Positions 32,709 to 44,755 of a DNA stretch of 45,409 nucleotides are shown piece by piece (the stretch's first letter is position 1; each line of letters opens with the position of its first letter). This stretch comes from Thozetella sp. PMI_491 (lineage: Eukaryota > Ascomycota > Sordariomycetes > Chaetosphaeriales > Chaetosphaeriaceae). Below the pieces are notes generated by a model that searched no databases, was not told the DNA's origin, and saw only the letters and a program-made list of their open reading frames with translations. The DNA is taken from NCBI GenBank assembly GCA_021432635.1, contig MU270090.1:268619-314027 (forward strand). Direction: 5' to 3'. The translations under genes were made by a program, and so were the position numbers.

Positions 32709-34469
32709 TCAAGCTATTGCTCTATGCTCAACATTGACTATAGGGCCGTTGAACCATCTTCGCGCGTCTACAGCGTACCAGCCCAGAGCCAGAGCCATAG
32801 CACCGCCATAGATCAAGCAGGTCCAGTTCATCGACAGTAGTGTTAAGTCGCCACCGTGAACCACTGGGAAGCATAGTGCCGGAACAATAAGAGCCCACCA
32901 GGCTACTGTTACGGCGCCAAGGGGCGCTGAGAAGGCACCGAGATGCCATGGGCCGCGACGGAATCGCTTCACAGGACCACGGTCGAAGAACAACTTAAGT
33001 GCAACTGGGAACGTGAAGGCGGTGTATTGCCCAATGGCCCCCAGAGAGAATACAGCCCCAATCGCTGCTGGACCAGCAAAAACAAGCAGGCCTAGTAGCG
33101 CTGAGATTGTGAGTAGACACCATGTGGCCCAGACCGGCGTGCCTGTCTTCTTACTGATTTTGCACCACAACGAGCTACCGGGGAGGGCGCCGTCGCGGGA
33201 ATATGCAAAAACAATGCGACTTGCGGTGACGGTCACAGCTTGGCCGACAAAGAATTGAGCGATGATGTTGAGTGTAAACATGGCGAGACCAGGGCCTTGA
33301 CCAAGTACTTGTAGACAGAGGGACCCAAACGGCTGGCCGTACTGTCCGTTTATGACGTCGTCTATGTCATAGACAGTGTATACTATAACGAGAATAATCG
33401 CCCAGCCAATCCAGAGCCCCGACTGAGCTGTCATGACTATAGCTCTCGGACCGGCAACGTTGGCATTGGAACATTCTTCGGATAAGTGAAACGGCGCATC
33501 GTAGCCTATTCGAGAAGAAAGTGAAAATAAAAAGGGATTAGCTGGATTGGTGGCGAGCCGCTGAGCAGCTAGGTTTAAAACGGCGTACCTGCCAATGTCC
33601 AGATTGGGGTCAAGAACCCCATAATTGTTGCCCAGGCGATAGGCCATTCTGTTCCATTTTGGAACTTTGTCCATACATTATGACTATCGTTGAACTTTGG
33701 CAAGTTAATAGCCCCGGTAGGGAACCACACGAGGAAGATGAAAACAACCACGAGGTTGATGATTGACCCAACAAAATTTACTCGTCCAACAATTCGCGTT
33801 GACTGCATGGCAACTAACCCCTGGATTATCAACAAGGCGAGAAAGGTGAGATAGACGTGCCATACCTCTGCAACGTAGCCTGGGTTTGTTATCTCGCCGC
33901 ATGTCACGAGCATGGAAGCCAGGGCATAGTTGAGCGAGCAAGGGGCAGTGGCGTAGCCGAAGAGGTTGGACCAGCCTACAATCCAGGAACAAAGTGGTCC
34001 CCAACCATCGGGAGCCAGTACGGCGGAGGCGTAGTATAGCCCCCCTGCGGTCGGCATGCTTGAGCACAGCTCTGCCATAGTGAGCGCGCTGGCCTGAATC
34101 GCCGTAGCCGCAATAAGCCAGCCCCATACGGTGCCGCCCGTACCCGCATACCCCAAGCTGTAAGTAATAGTTGACGCTACCGAGGGCAAAAGACCAAGCA
34201 TCGAGAACGAAGTTGAGAAAGATTCGAGAAGAGTGAAGTCTCTAGAGGTGCTACCGTGTGAACAGCCTGGTGGTTATGGACTAGACACATGACTCCACTA
34301 CATACCGCTTGAATTCTTGCTTGTAGCCCAAACTGTACAGGATTTCGTCGTCAAGTCCGGAATCGGCGGCGTCGTTCGGGACTAACTGGCCTGCTGCGAC
34401 GGAATTAAATTTCTCGTCGGGCGTTCCGCTTGCCGGCATGATCGGCGAATCTAAATGCTGCCCTGCCAT
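32709..34469 (-). CDS. APC-superfamily amino-acid / GABA-type permease
   Basis: Three exons: 34306-34469, 33589-34241 and 32709-33505, giving 537 aa. Introns are 64 nt (GTATGT to CTCTAG) and 83 nt (GTACGC to AATAG). The ATG at 34469 follows the reading frame; an upstream GTG is ignored. A polar N-terminus contains YSLGYKQEFKRDFTLLESFS, then about 12 hydrophobic segments. Family landmarks are FSMLGLLPSVAST, GGTVWGWLI, ELCSSMPTAGGLYYAS, the highly typical GYDAPFHLSEEC, and ASRIVFAYSRDGALPGS. Together these identify the fungal amino-acid/choline/GABA permease branch, a plasma-membrane importer of amino acids, GABA or amines; the substrate cannot be decided from sequence. The neighbouring secreted protease makes uptake of proteolysis products plausible. 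Confidence 0.93.
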
Positions 34470-36619
34470 AGTCACGATGCTGCAACTCTGTATCGAATGA
34501 ATATTTGCGAATAATGACTGAAGCAGGAGGTTGGAATGAGTTAATTGATCTCAAACCATATGACACGAACGTATTTCTGGGGCTATTATATACCTCCTGG
34601 GTTTTGTAGCATTGGGTAGCGTAGCAACGCATATGCAGCTGCGGTGGGTGGTTAGATTCAATAATACAACATCATTTCGGCGGCAGAGTAACACCAGAAG
34701 CGGTTGAATATACGAGCAGAAGGTAGAGAGTGAGGGTATATTACTGCAATGTGCCGTCCTGTGATATTTGGATTACCGTTAAAATCTTTACAGGTACTAG
34801 AGCACGCAAGTCGAGAAATGCAGGCCATTTAATTCATTGAAGAACGTCTAGAAATATTGTATGCATTAGCTGTTGTAGGTTATCTCTCCGTGATTCATCC
34901 GCCCGATCCACTCACAAATGCGGAATCAATTCATACAGCTGATGCGTAGAGGGATATTAATGCACTGACTGCATAGAGCTTATATACCGACTGCATGACA
35001 TGTCATCATTCTATCTGCTGAATAATCCAACCGTAATTACAACAACAGTAACTTAGCACGTCCAAGACGCGTCAGACGTTGCACTGGCAGGTCGTTCACT
35101 GCGAGTCATCTGCAGAACGGTCGCTATGAGGCCCGATTCGAAAGATGTGCAGCATGGCGACATGCTACGTGGTCAACAATTATTGGCATACCTAGCGTGT
35201 GCTAAATTTAACATCTTGGCATCCCAGGGTCGGCGGCTTCAGGGATCCTGTAATATTTAGAGATGGTTTAACTGCGGACATGTCACTACGGACACTGTAG
35301 GGCAATACCTAGAGACACTGTGAGCGAGAAAGGTTGCACTAATCTTTAAGTTGGCTGCCTAGTAGCGTTCTGTAGAGATGGGTGGCGGCCGGTACAATGG
35401 TCGCTAGAAAGGTTGCTTACTATCTCACCACATAGCCTAGTCCTGTTCAAAGTCTATGTTCGGCCTAGCGAACATGAGTGCTGCCCTGCTATTCTTTCGT
35501 AGTAATCGACTAGTACCTGCTTTTCTGCGATATAATCCTCAGTTATCGATTAATGCGGGAGAAACCGTTGAGTGCGGCTGCTCCTTTTAGCGGTGGCGAA
35601 TACCGTGCGCCTAGAGTTGCAGTTACACAGCCCACACGTCCAGCCAATGGGCAAACCTGCCCTGAACGCAACGAGGACCACTGAAGCAGCGCAAGAGTTA
35701 GTGAGTGATGAGTGGAAGGGAGCATACATCTGTGGGGTGACGAAGACGATGGGCGACTCCTTGGTCCTTAATGTACATAACCCGTCAACTTTTGTAACGG
35801 GGTTGCTTAGTTAGCCGGCCGTGTCTAAGGTGCCGGCTATATGATCCACAGTGCGAGCCAAGTGTCCTTATTTGCTTGTGCTGATCTAGCCGTAAAGATG
35901 TTGCTCCTATATTGTACTTCGTGTTATGCATAGAATAGACACCGCATCGCTTCTAGGGGTGATCGAAGCGGAGCAAAGTCCAATGATGATGATAAAAAGT
36001 AGTTATCTTGTTTGAAACACATGAGTGTAGCTAGTCTCGCCGTATTATCTTCATCTGAAAGCCGATGCATCTCTCAGCTAACCGCCTAATCAGATCCCTA
36101 ATTTCCTGTCGCCAAGACATTCCTATAAACTTCGATCAGATAAAACGGGTAGAGGCGATCGATAGTGCTCAAATTTTGGGAGCGAGCTGCATTAATCAGA
36201 AGTGTACTGTACTTCTCTGGTAATATTTCGACAGCAGCTATGAGCAGTTTCTGGGCAGATGGTGGCATATTCTCCCTGCATGCAAGAGCTCATCAATACA
36301 GGCCATAGACACAGGGTCATGCTCTAAGTCTTCCCAGCACACCCCAAGCACTCTTTGACATGCCCGCTAGCTCACTGCGAGGCAAGCAAATTATATTTTG
36401 GCTTGAACTTCCACCATAAGCTTCTACGCTAAGATCAGGAATGTCCTTGACCGACCCTATGACGGCAAGATTCACTTAGACAACCACGTCCCCGATGAGC
36501 AAGGCAGTTCTAGACGACAGTCGCCCAATGAGAATTACCATCGATAGAGTTTATATTTTAATGAGCTGTCAGAATAGATATTACACAACCCATATTTCTT
36601 AGAGCAACTGGTCAGGGGA
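34470..36619. other. No supported gene
   Basis: The left end is the permease promoter. Around 36090-36370 the minus strand has two overlapping short frames (about 40 and 57 codons, the latter starting MPPSAQKLLIAAVEILPEKY) that look protein-like but shift frame and end in stops. A frame at 35572-35814 starts with GTG and has no motif. No identifiable gene. Confidence 0.35.
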
Positions 36620-36655
36620 GATTTAGCCAGGGATCTAGCCAGGGATCTAGCCAGG
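36620..36655. repeat. 12-bp tandem repeat, three copies
   Basis: Three adjacent copies of GATCTAGCCAGG (the first with TTT in place of TCT). A short minisatellite in otherwise gene-free DNA. Confidence 0.9.
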
Positions 36656-37738
36656 GGGTCTCCTAATATTTATACAGCTGCGAGCAGCTTTCGTTTATTG
36701 TGTTCGGTCGACGGGCTCTATCATAGCGGCGTCGACCAAGATGATATAGAATCGAAGAACTAGGCTAGTTGCGGTCATGACTGCCACGAATATGAGTATT
36801 TCGACTTTAATAGGAGAAGGTAATATGTATAGTTATTAATGTGAGATAGAAGCATTTGCAGAGGCAGGGCAGCAGAGTTATCCCTAGTAGAACTTAAGGA
36901 AGTAAGAATAGTAATATTTAAATAGCACATCAGATTCCATCCACGGCATCTTACACCAATCATAAGTAAAAGATGCCAGGTATTGATGGGGTGCTTGCAC
37001 AGGGGCCTTTATACCTTAGTCGTCCATCGGGCGGACCCAGCAAGAACTAGGTCAGCTACATAGGTTTTCCTAGATTGACGGTTCATTGCATAAAAATGGA
37101 GAAACCGAGCTGACGTGTGTATAGAAGAAAATTCAGCGGTAGGTCCTCTCGGTATATAGGCCAGTAGACACTGGCGGTACTCGTACACTATACTAAACTG
37201 CCAACTAACGCGATAGAGTATTTACAACACAAGTGAACAGCGCAATTATCTCGTACGGCAGATAAAATAACCAAAACCTTGGGCATAAGTAATGAATTAA
37301 TCAAACGGCACATCAAATAGATTGATGGGGGGTGTGCACAGAGGCATACGGAGGCCGGCCATCTTCTGGGTAGGGCCACGCAAGCCGTATAAGATTGTCC
37401 AGACCGCCGTTTCGGCGAACCATCTGCACTGGAGAAGCCAGTACCGCGGCAAACTTCCAGCAGTGTGAGCCACGAACCACCTATGCACTGGAAGACATCA
37501 CTTGACGGGTATCTGGCTTCAGAGGATGCTTTTCGGGGATGGCCGCAGTCGTACACATGTACGCCTCGCTAATCTAAGACTACTTACCACTTAACAACCA
37601 ATACATACATGCACATATACGCAGAAATATCACCTCTAAGAATATACTAGTTGCTTTAGCTACGCCGGAACATCGGAATATACCGTCCTAACTATTAAAT
37701 AATATACAATCCTAGCTATCTCTATTGAGTTCTCGAAT
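36656..37738. other. No supported gene
   Basis: Mixed AT-rich and moderately GC-rich DNA. The longest frame (37188-37556, minus, 122 codons) has no motif, no credible hydrophobic or catalytic pattern and no splice partner; I treat it as chance. Confidence 0.35.
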
Positions 37739-38100
37739 AAATACACGGCTATACCAGCTAGCCTCTCAAGCTTGGATATTAATAACGTATTATACGAGGA
37801 ATTCATCCACCTTCTCACCTTCAGTTATTTATTGCTAGAGGAGAAAAAATAATTATATTACACAGCTATCTGCCCCAGGAGATTAGAGTTTATGCACGAG
37901 TGTCTAAGTGTATTAAAAAGAGAGGAGAACCTAGGCAAGTAGAAGGAGTTTTTCGATTGGTGTAAGAAGGAGACGGAGTTGCTTGAACTGTTGATTAAGA
38001 TGGCTTAGCATAGAACCAGGGACTAGGCCCTATTAGCAAGACCGAGAGAACAAATAATATATACACTCCAATGCATTATAAATTCACGTAATATACAATG
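37739..38100 (+). pseudogene. Decayed coding relic with RIP-like nonsense changes
   Basis: One plus-strand frame stays protein-like for about 120 codons with four in-frame stops. It reads SLSSLDINNVLYEEFIHLL, then TAA, EFMHECLSVLKREENLGK, TAG, KEFFDWCKKETELLELLIK, TAG, TAG, ALLARPREQIIYTLQC. Three of the four stops are TAG at positions where TGG (Trp) suits the context, that is TpG to TpA, equal to CpA to TpA on the other strand as RIP produces. The original family is not recognised; a repeated element is likely because RIP targets duplications. Confidence 0.5.
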
Positions 38101-40149
38101 AAAGCGCAGAGGGTATTTCTCGCAGAGGAACTTCCCAGTAATAACTACTAACTCCTATACCTAATCCAACCTATGAGCTTGAGCGCTGTATTGTAGTAGA
38201 TTTAAGACGGAGAAGTAAGCGCCGGGGTGCAGGATATCTGTGCTAGTACATCAGGAGTCTATAGGAAAGCTTATTAGAAAAGCAGAAGGATACCCATATC
38301 CCTCTTACCAGCGCCACGCACCCAAGATTGTAAATATAGTAGATAAGTAAAAGCTGTATAATTACGGGCTTCCGGGCTCTTCGTCTTCTATCATACCACC
38401 TAAACAGCCGCCTTTTAAAGTCCATATATCTGAAGAGATATGGCTACATTGCCAAAAATATCTTAGGGTCTCAATTCGACGAGGACTTCTGCTGAGATAT
38501 AACTACACAGCGCAAGTAGTTTGACAGACAGCAATCATTATTTCTCCCGAGAAACCTATTCTTACCCCGTCCAATGGTCTGAAATACGTCTCTTGGACTT
38601 GCAAAGGGAAATCTAATTGCAGACTACGCATTTGGCTTGAATCTCATAACAACTAAATATATGTATGTATCGAGTAATTAAATCTATCACAACTCTAGCC
38701 TATTGATTAAGTCTCACAGCTAACTAGCCATAGTGGCTCTACGCGTAGAGCTCCACGATCTTACATTACGTAGACTAGCTTTTTATGCCATCTATAAATT
38801 CAGATAGAAACAGGTAGAGAAATAAAGCGGAAAGTTTTATGTTAAAAGTAACTTGGAGTTTCTATTAAAACATGGGCAGAATATCTCCAACATAAAGGCC
38901 CGATCTCATCATATTCCCAATATCTGGCTTAATTGACCGAAAGAATCGTCCCGACTTCCATTTTTCTGACGCATCTTTTGGACCTAGTTTGAACCCTCGA
39001 AAGGAATGATGCTTGCTTTCAAGCACTTATATTATCAGCAGTATATCGATTTTATAAGGGACAACACTTAATCCTGTCCGCATGTCCATTGCCGTCCCGT
39101 CATCACGATGTGCTCTGATAATAAACACTAGCTTCACCATGACGCTGGGGTGAATCCTATAAAAGACCCCGCAAGCCTTTCGGCCACATTCTGCAAGATA
39201 ATTAAGACACGGTTGACAAGAAGAACCCTTTCGAATATGAAGTTAAGTTGCCTTATTATAGATTATAATCGGGGACTTCAGAACGCGTAGACCGGTTCCA
39301 AGGGGGCCACAAGTTACATCACTCTAGCAAAGACCCTCCACAAGTATAAAATTTCCATTTTTTGATAGGAAAACAGATCCAGAACGGTTGGTGACCGACA
39401 AATAGCTACTCCATATGAAGCCTTCTCCGAGGCGATGTCATGCTTGGGGATGTGTTGCTAGCTTTGGGAGTTCAGACGATCATTACGACTTTTTGTATGT
39501 ATGAGCTATACTACTTTGGGATTCGAAACGCCTGGCCCTTTTGTGCTTTCAAAATGCATGCGTCTTTTTCTGGGCTAAACGTGTACGCTCCCGTTTGTGG
39601 TAATTTACCTGGAGTAAATGCAAAATGGAAGAAGACCATAAATGGGCCTGCATTAATGGGTGATGTCTTTATGAAGCGTATGATAATAAGGTGTTCAACA
39701 ATACCCATTCGACTTGTAGAGTGCAAATTGCTCAGGACATGTCTGTGGCTTATTTAACACTTGCCCACTGGGCTGACAAAACAGACCGCAACTCCCCGTG
39801 CTGTCCCACCACCTTCCCGATCGTTGCATGCGCTTCGCTCGGAATTATCAGTTCGGTTCTCTATGTGCAGGAGTGCTGACTGATTACGGGATAGCCTCCG
39901 ATTGGCCCGACATGCAAATCAGGGTATATACACGTACCAGCATAACCCCCACGCGTTTGTGCCACATGTTGGCGGCACACTGGTAGACATTAATTTTCCT
40001 TGCGTGTTGGAATATTTGTAAGTAATGCTGACCGGCCTTGTAAGCGGTGCCTTTTTCTCTCCGTAGCATTCTCATTCCCGATCTTAGCTCTATACAATCG
40101 AGCATTCCCTCCATATCCTTGTGGTACTCGAGATACAGGTCGATTCAGC
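38101..40149. other. Mostly AT-rich; no supported gene
   Basis: It may contain more of the decayed element at its left end. A plus-strand frame at 39440-39757 (105 codons, ATG start) is the longest; it lacks a clear signal peptide or family motif, and I do not call it. The right end, with a TATA-like GTATATA near 39924, is the promoter of the MFS gene. Confidence 0.4.
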
Positions 40150-42037
40150 ATGGACGATTCCAAGTCTGCTAAAGGAGAAATGGACGAAGTACCAGCTTCG
40201 CGAGTACAAGACTCGTCGATGGCTGAGGAGATCAGCGAAACAACAGTATATTTGACTGGCTGGAGGCTCATCGTTTCTACTTCAGGGTTTGTTCATACCC
40301 TGCCTAGTGGCATTAGCCAGGGCTCAATGCTAATCTTTTCTAGATTACTTCTCTGTCTATATCTTGTGAATCTAGAAGTCACAATCGTTAGCACGTCACT
40401 GGTCAGCATCGCGAACGACTTGTCTGGCTTCGAGAAAGCAAACTGGATTGTAACCGGCTACCTTATCACATATACTGGTGAGCAGTCCATCAAAGCCCAA
40501 GTCGACGAACGATTTACTGGCTGTCACTACACCGGGCTCACTCTCTCAGGGTTCATCATTGTTTGGACGAAATTGAGTGATATTGTTGGCCGGAAGGCGG
40601 CCATAACCGCCACTATGATGGTGTTCTCGGCCTTCTCCGCAGGCTGTGGCGCCTCGAAGACTATTGAGCAGTTGTATGTGATTTAAATTATATAAGCCTC
40701 GAAACTAATGCTAAAGATGCCACTAGAATCGTCTTCCGTGCGCTGCAGGGCATCGGGGCAGCTGGGGCCTACTCCATGTCCATCCTCACCATCTACGACA
40801 TGGTACCCCGGCAGAAACTGGCGTTGAACGGCGTGTACATATCAATTTCCATCGCATTCGCAACCCTTTGTGGGCCGATTTTCGCCGGAGCCATCAATCT
40901 ACGCTCCACGTGGAGATGGGTATTCTACTTAAAGTAAGGTGTCATAAATTCGTCAACTAAGTCTGAACTAATACCATTCAACTTGCTAGCGTTCCAGCCG
41001 GCGCCCTGGCAATTGTGCTGCTCCTCGTGGCTCTGCCCGCCGGTTTTGGGTCATCGTCGGTCTCGAGACAAGGACTACTTACGTGGTATAGCCTAGGTCG
41101 CCTGGACTTTATAGGCGCGTTTTTACTCCTCGGTGGCTCCCTACTTCTTACTACGGCTTTCCAAGAAACATCCATCGACTTCACTTGGTCCTCGCCCGTA
41201 ATCATTTCTATGCTGGTCCTCTCCGGCACATGCTGGATTGCCTTCTTCGCGTGGGAGTGGTTCGTCACCACACAGGCCGAGAAAGGAATATGGCGGGTGG
41301 AGCCCGTCTTTCCGTGGAGATTTCTACATAATCGGGCATGGGTTGGCATGCTCCTTACAACCTTGGTAATTGGGGCACCCTTCAATGTCGCCGTTGTCTC
41401 CCTTCCGCAGCGATTCCAGACTGTCTCGGGCATGTCTGTTCTCGACGCAGGCTTACGCTTAATCCCATTCTCTGTGAGTGGGGCGTTCAGCTCTGCTCTA
41501 GCCAATCTGATCTGTTCCCGCGCACGCGTGGCTCCTCTCTATTTCCTCGTGTTTGGGGCCACCCTGGATATTTTGGGCAATGCTTTGCTGAGCTCTCTGC
41601 CTGTATCGTCTACGGTCTTCCCAGGGCAGGGATACGCTTATGAGATCATCACGGCAGCTGGCATAGGCACTACGTTTGGAATCCTGGTCCTCGCGACACC
41701 GTTCATGGTTGAGCCCCGGGATCTTGCGGTTGCAACCGGGGCCATCATCCAGTTCCGGTTCCTCGGCGGAGCCGTAGGACTCAGCATCGCAGGAAACATC
41801 CTTAACTCGGCACTTAAGCACGACTTGACGGGTCTTCTGACACAAGAAGATCTAGATGCATTACTCGTTAATATCGATGTCGTTGGCCGTCTAACTGGAG
41901 GGCAGCAGGAGGTGGTAAGGGCTTCATTTGCCGGTGCTTACAGGAGGCAGTTCCAAGTAATGTGTGCGTTCACGGGCGCGCAAATGCTTTCGTCGGCGCT
42001 TCTCTTCAAGAAGGGCAAACAGCTTCTAGCAGCGTAA
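40150..42037 (+). CDS. MFS drug-resistance-type exporter (DHA2-like, 14 TM)
   Basis: Five exons: 40150-40286, 40344-40477, 40550-40673, 40727-40933 and 40990-42037, giving 549 aa. Introns are 57, 72, 53 and 56 nt, all in frame and mostly with CTAAT/CTAA branch-like sites. The ATG at 40150 begins the polar N-terminus; an upstream in-frame ATG at 40040 or earlier would give an atypical leader. Landmarks: LVNLEVTIVSTSLVSI (TM1), NWIVTGYLITYTGFIIVWTKLSDIVGRK (motif A region), RALQGIGAAGAYS, STWRWVFYLNVPAGALA, then a long hydrophobic C-half. These mark the 14-TM DHA2 group (TRI12-like) exporting toxins, drugs or metabolites at the plasma membrane. It converges with the hydrolase gene, 154 bp between stops. 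Export of the product of a nearby metabolic cluster is plausible but unproven. Confidence 0.93.
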
Positions 42038-42191
42038 CGCCAGGAAGTATGATTTGCACTACGGCTTCTAATACTCCTTTCTAGCTAACGAACATGGTAA
42101 AGGCATAGGGGCAAGGGAAGTAGTAATAGAATAAAGAGGACAATTAGTGGAGGAATACTAGAGATGGGGCTGATGTTTATCAAAGCCTAGC

Positions 42192-43078
42192 TTAATGTGA
42201 CAGGCTAGCATTTTCGATAACACGTCTAATGGCCCTCAGGGATCCAATTATTGCCTCCTTTGCCCTCGCTCCTGGGATATCGTGGCCTTCCTCATGAACA
42301 AAGGATGTCCTCGTGGCTGGGTCGCATAGCTGGTACAATATCTCACTGCTTCCGGGCCACAGAGGATCGTTACGCCCCCAAATATTGGCTACAGGGAGGG
42401 CTACAACCGCACCCCTTGTAACTTCAGGATCAATCAGTTCGAGCTTCCCATCATCCAATGCGTGTGGATCTAGGGGCCTACCGCCCGAGAAGAATATCGC
42501 GCATCGAAAGGGTAGCGGAGCTGAAGGGCGGTGCTGAATGCTGCGGAGGAGGTAGGTGGCAGCTAGACTAGCTCCTTGGGAATACCCTATAACACCATCA
42601 AATGGGCCTTCTGATGCCAGGTAGGTTTCCAGCTGTGCGAGAGCCGCGTTCATGCTGGGGGCGGAAGTTTGATCATAGTACTGGAAGTACTCGCTCTTTG
42701 AGGGGAAGTATCCTTTAATCTCTACCGGGAAGACATGGTTGTTAGTTTGATGAGGTTCCATGGTTGCTTGCACAGAGAATGTTAGGAGGGAATTGTAGCT
42801 AGTTACCTGTCGCCATCGGCGCCTTTGACGTCCCTTCGGCGAATTCGAACTCATGATGACCATCCATTTCGTAGAGAATGCTAGCTGTTCGAGGAAGGCT
42901 GTATTAGGTATTGAAATCGACCAATTTCTTCATCAAAGTCGGGCTAAAAGTACCTAGCTGGGTTTGAAATACCTGCAAAGGGTCAATTAGATATGACGGA
43001 ACGGTGCGATGTGCTCAGCCCCTACGCGGTAAGTACCTGGCTATTCGTCCCCGTGCCATGCAGGCAGAGAAATTTCAT
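42192..43078 (-). CDS. FSH1-family serine hydrolase
   Basis: Four exons: 43037-43078, 42954-42972 (only 19 nt), 42807-42884 and 42192-42721, giving 222 aa. Introns are 64, 69 and 85 nt. The first exon encodes MKFLCLHGTGTNSQ, the classic FSH1 beta-strand 1 and oxyanion loop. The third ends in HHEFEFAEGTSKAPMAT. The main exon carries IKGYFPSKSEYFQYYD, SEGPFDGVIGYSQGA with nucleophile Ser94, NIWGRNDPLWPG with Asp165, and EEGHDIPG with His193. The catalytic triad is complete and the length matches the family (about 220-270 aa). FSH1-like alpha/beta hydrolases are soluble esterases, often encoded in fungal polyketide clusters; the substrate here is unknown. It is divergently placed to the thioesterase-like gene at 43687. 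Confidence 0.92.
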
Positions 43079-43686
43079 TATTGCAAGTTCGCCGTCAGCG
43101 ATAGGTTCAACGCTGAATTTAGAGAGAGGGAGGAAGAAGACCGCAGATGCAGAAAAGAAATAAATTAGTGAGAGCCTGGACAGTTCGAACTTCGCCTCTA
43201 TTACATTCAGCAGCAGCTCTTGTTACGGACCAGTCCAGTTTTGAATTGGGCAGTGATAAGAGTGACTGATCTGATAATTCTGGTCACGCCCGCACTGGAA
43301 TCACGACGCTCACGGCGGAATCAGATAATTTTGAGCAGTCGTATGTCTACGATTAAGGAATAATATGACTCGGTGTTTGCCAGGCTATCGAAAGTTCTTT
43401 CCGTTGTGGCACGGACTGCCATGCAGGAGAATATTGGGTGACCCCCACGTCCCGCAGGCTCCGAGCCGGTGAGATATCTGTGTGCATGCAGCTAGTTCCC
43501 GTGACAATTTGGGTCCATTTAATACGGGTTGTTGGTCAGCGTTTCGATGGGATTGCCACGGCTCTCGCTCCTTCTTCGTTTGTTTCGTCGCCAGACATCC
43601 AGGCTTTCCACATCATCTAGTGCCGAGCAAGGAGACCAGAATACATTGCCATTCCATTTATCTTTGTCTCATTTTAAGTTTCAGAG
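43079..43686. promoter_or_regulatory. Divergent intergenic region (608 bp)
   Basis: It separates the start codons of the FSH1-type hydrolase (-) and the thioesterase-like gene (+), so both promoters lie here and co-regulation is possible. There are no clear TATA boxes and no obvious palindromic CGG-n-CCG operator that I can point to with confidence. Frames inside (43438-43620, 43482-43835) are shadows. Confidence 0.5.
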
Positions 43687-44755
43687 ATGTCTCTGCTACC
43701 GATGTCGCTTATAGACGCGTTAGCTTCGCTGCTCAAGCAGGCAGTCTTAGGCGCAGTCCTTATCTATGCAGTGCTAAACTGGAAAGTGCTCCCATTCGCT
43801 TGGCATGTAAGCCTTTCCAGTATTTCCATTCCTAATTTCGGGCGCTGGCCGGTGGCACGGCTTTCTGATCATGTAGATTCGTATATTCTACGGATACCTC
43901 AGGCACTACTACTTCGATACGCGTCTGGTCCCCGTCTCGACAGGCACCTCCGTGACCATATTCCAGCCAACCATCTACACAACGCACACACCGCTTGGAG
44001 AGATCGACTACAGCCTACACAAGTCCAATGCAACTTATCTCACTGACCTCGACATTGCCCGAGGCCACCATTTCTACTGCATCTTTCGCGTGGGGGTGAA
44101 ACAGTACTCCAAGAAGGGCACATTCTTCCCAGCCTTAGGCGGCGTAAGCTGCACGTTCAGGAAGGAGATTGGGACTTTTGACAAAGTAGAAATCTGGACC
44201 CGAGTCTTGACCTGGGATTCCAAGTGGCTTTTTCTGATATCTCACTTTGTCAAGGCCGACAAAGCTTATCCGTCTCGTTACACTGACCACATTTGGCGCA
44301 ATGATCGGCTAGACCAATCCAGGACCACAGAAGGACCGAATACAGAACAGGAGAAGAAAGAAACGGCTACAGAATTTCCTAGAGCCCATGATGGCGGAGC
44401 ACTCGCGAACCGTCTTATCCACGCCACCTGTATCTCCAAGTACGTTCTCAAGCAAGGGCGCAAGACCGTTCCACCAGAGGAGTTTCTCCGCGAATGCGGC
44501 CTTCTCCCCCCAGAACCAGACAAGCTCGGGAACCCTCTACGCGACAAAGCTCTTCAAACGGCAGCCGGGCAACAGGCTAGGCCACGTTTTATTCTTAAAC
44601 GAGAGAGTGCTGACGATTCCATTGTCGAGGGCGCGTGGGGGGAAATAGAAGAACGGAGAAAGAACGGTCTCGCCCTTGCAAACCATGTCACGGCACTCGA
44701 TGACTCACATGGATGGTTTATCGGAGCCGGCGAGACAGTGTTTGCCAAGTATTGA
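43687..44755 (+). CDS. Thioesterase-like (hot-dog fold) protein with N-terminal membrane segment
   Basis: Exons 43687-43806 and 43877-44755, with a 70-nt intron (GTAAGC to TGTAG), giving 332 aa. Residues about 15-35 form a hydrophobic helix (LLKQAVLGAVLIYAVLNW), followed by LPFAWH-IRIFYGYLRHYYF. The hot-dog part has GEIDYSLHKSNATYLTDLDIARGHHF, then the core FFPALGGVSCTFRKEIGTFDKVEIWTRVLTWDSKWLF and LFLISHFVK. This matches the fungal 4HBT/THEM6-like thioesterase family, which keeps the Asp/Asn-type sites in the D-x-N/H-x-N-x-x-Y segment. A polar, probably disordered insert (about 205-240) and the terminal domain follow. Possible roles are acyl-CoA or polyketide thioester hydrolysis, or a non-catalytic lipid-related role at a membrane. 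Its position suggests co-function with the hydrolase and exporter. Confidence 0.85.

Noticed and set aside
35572..35814. 80-codon plus-strand frame
   Set aside because: Starts with GTG, which fungal nuclear genes rarely use, and shows no recognisable motif.
37188..37556. 122-codon minus-strand frame with many Cys
   Set aside because: Composition follows local GC; no motif, hydrophobic leader or splice logic.
39440..39757. 105-codon plus-strand frame beginning with ATG
   Set aside because: No convincing signal sequence or family landmark and antisense frame equally open; left uncalled.
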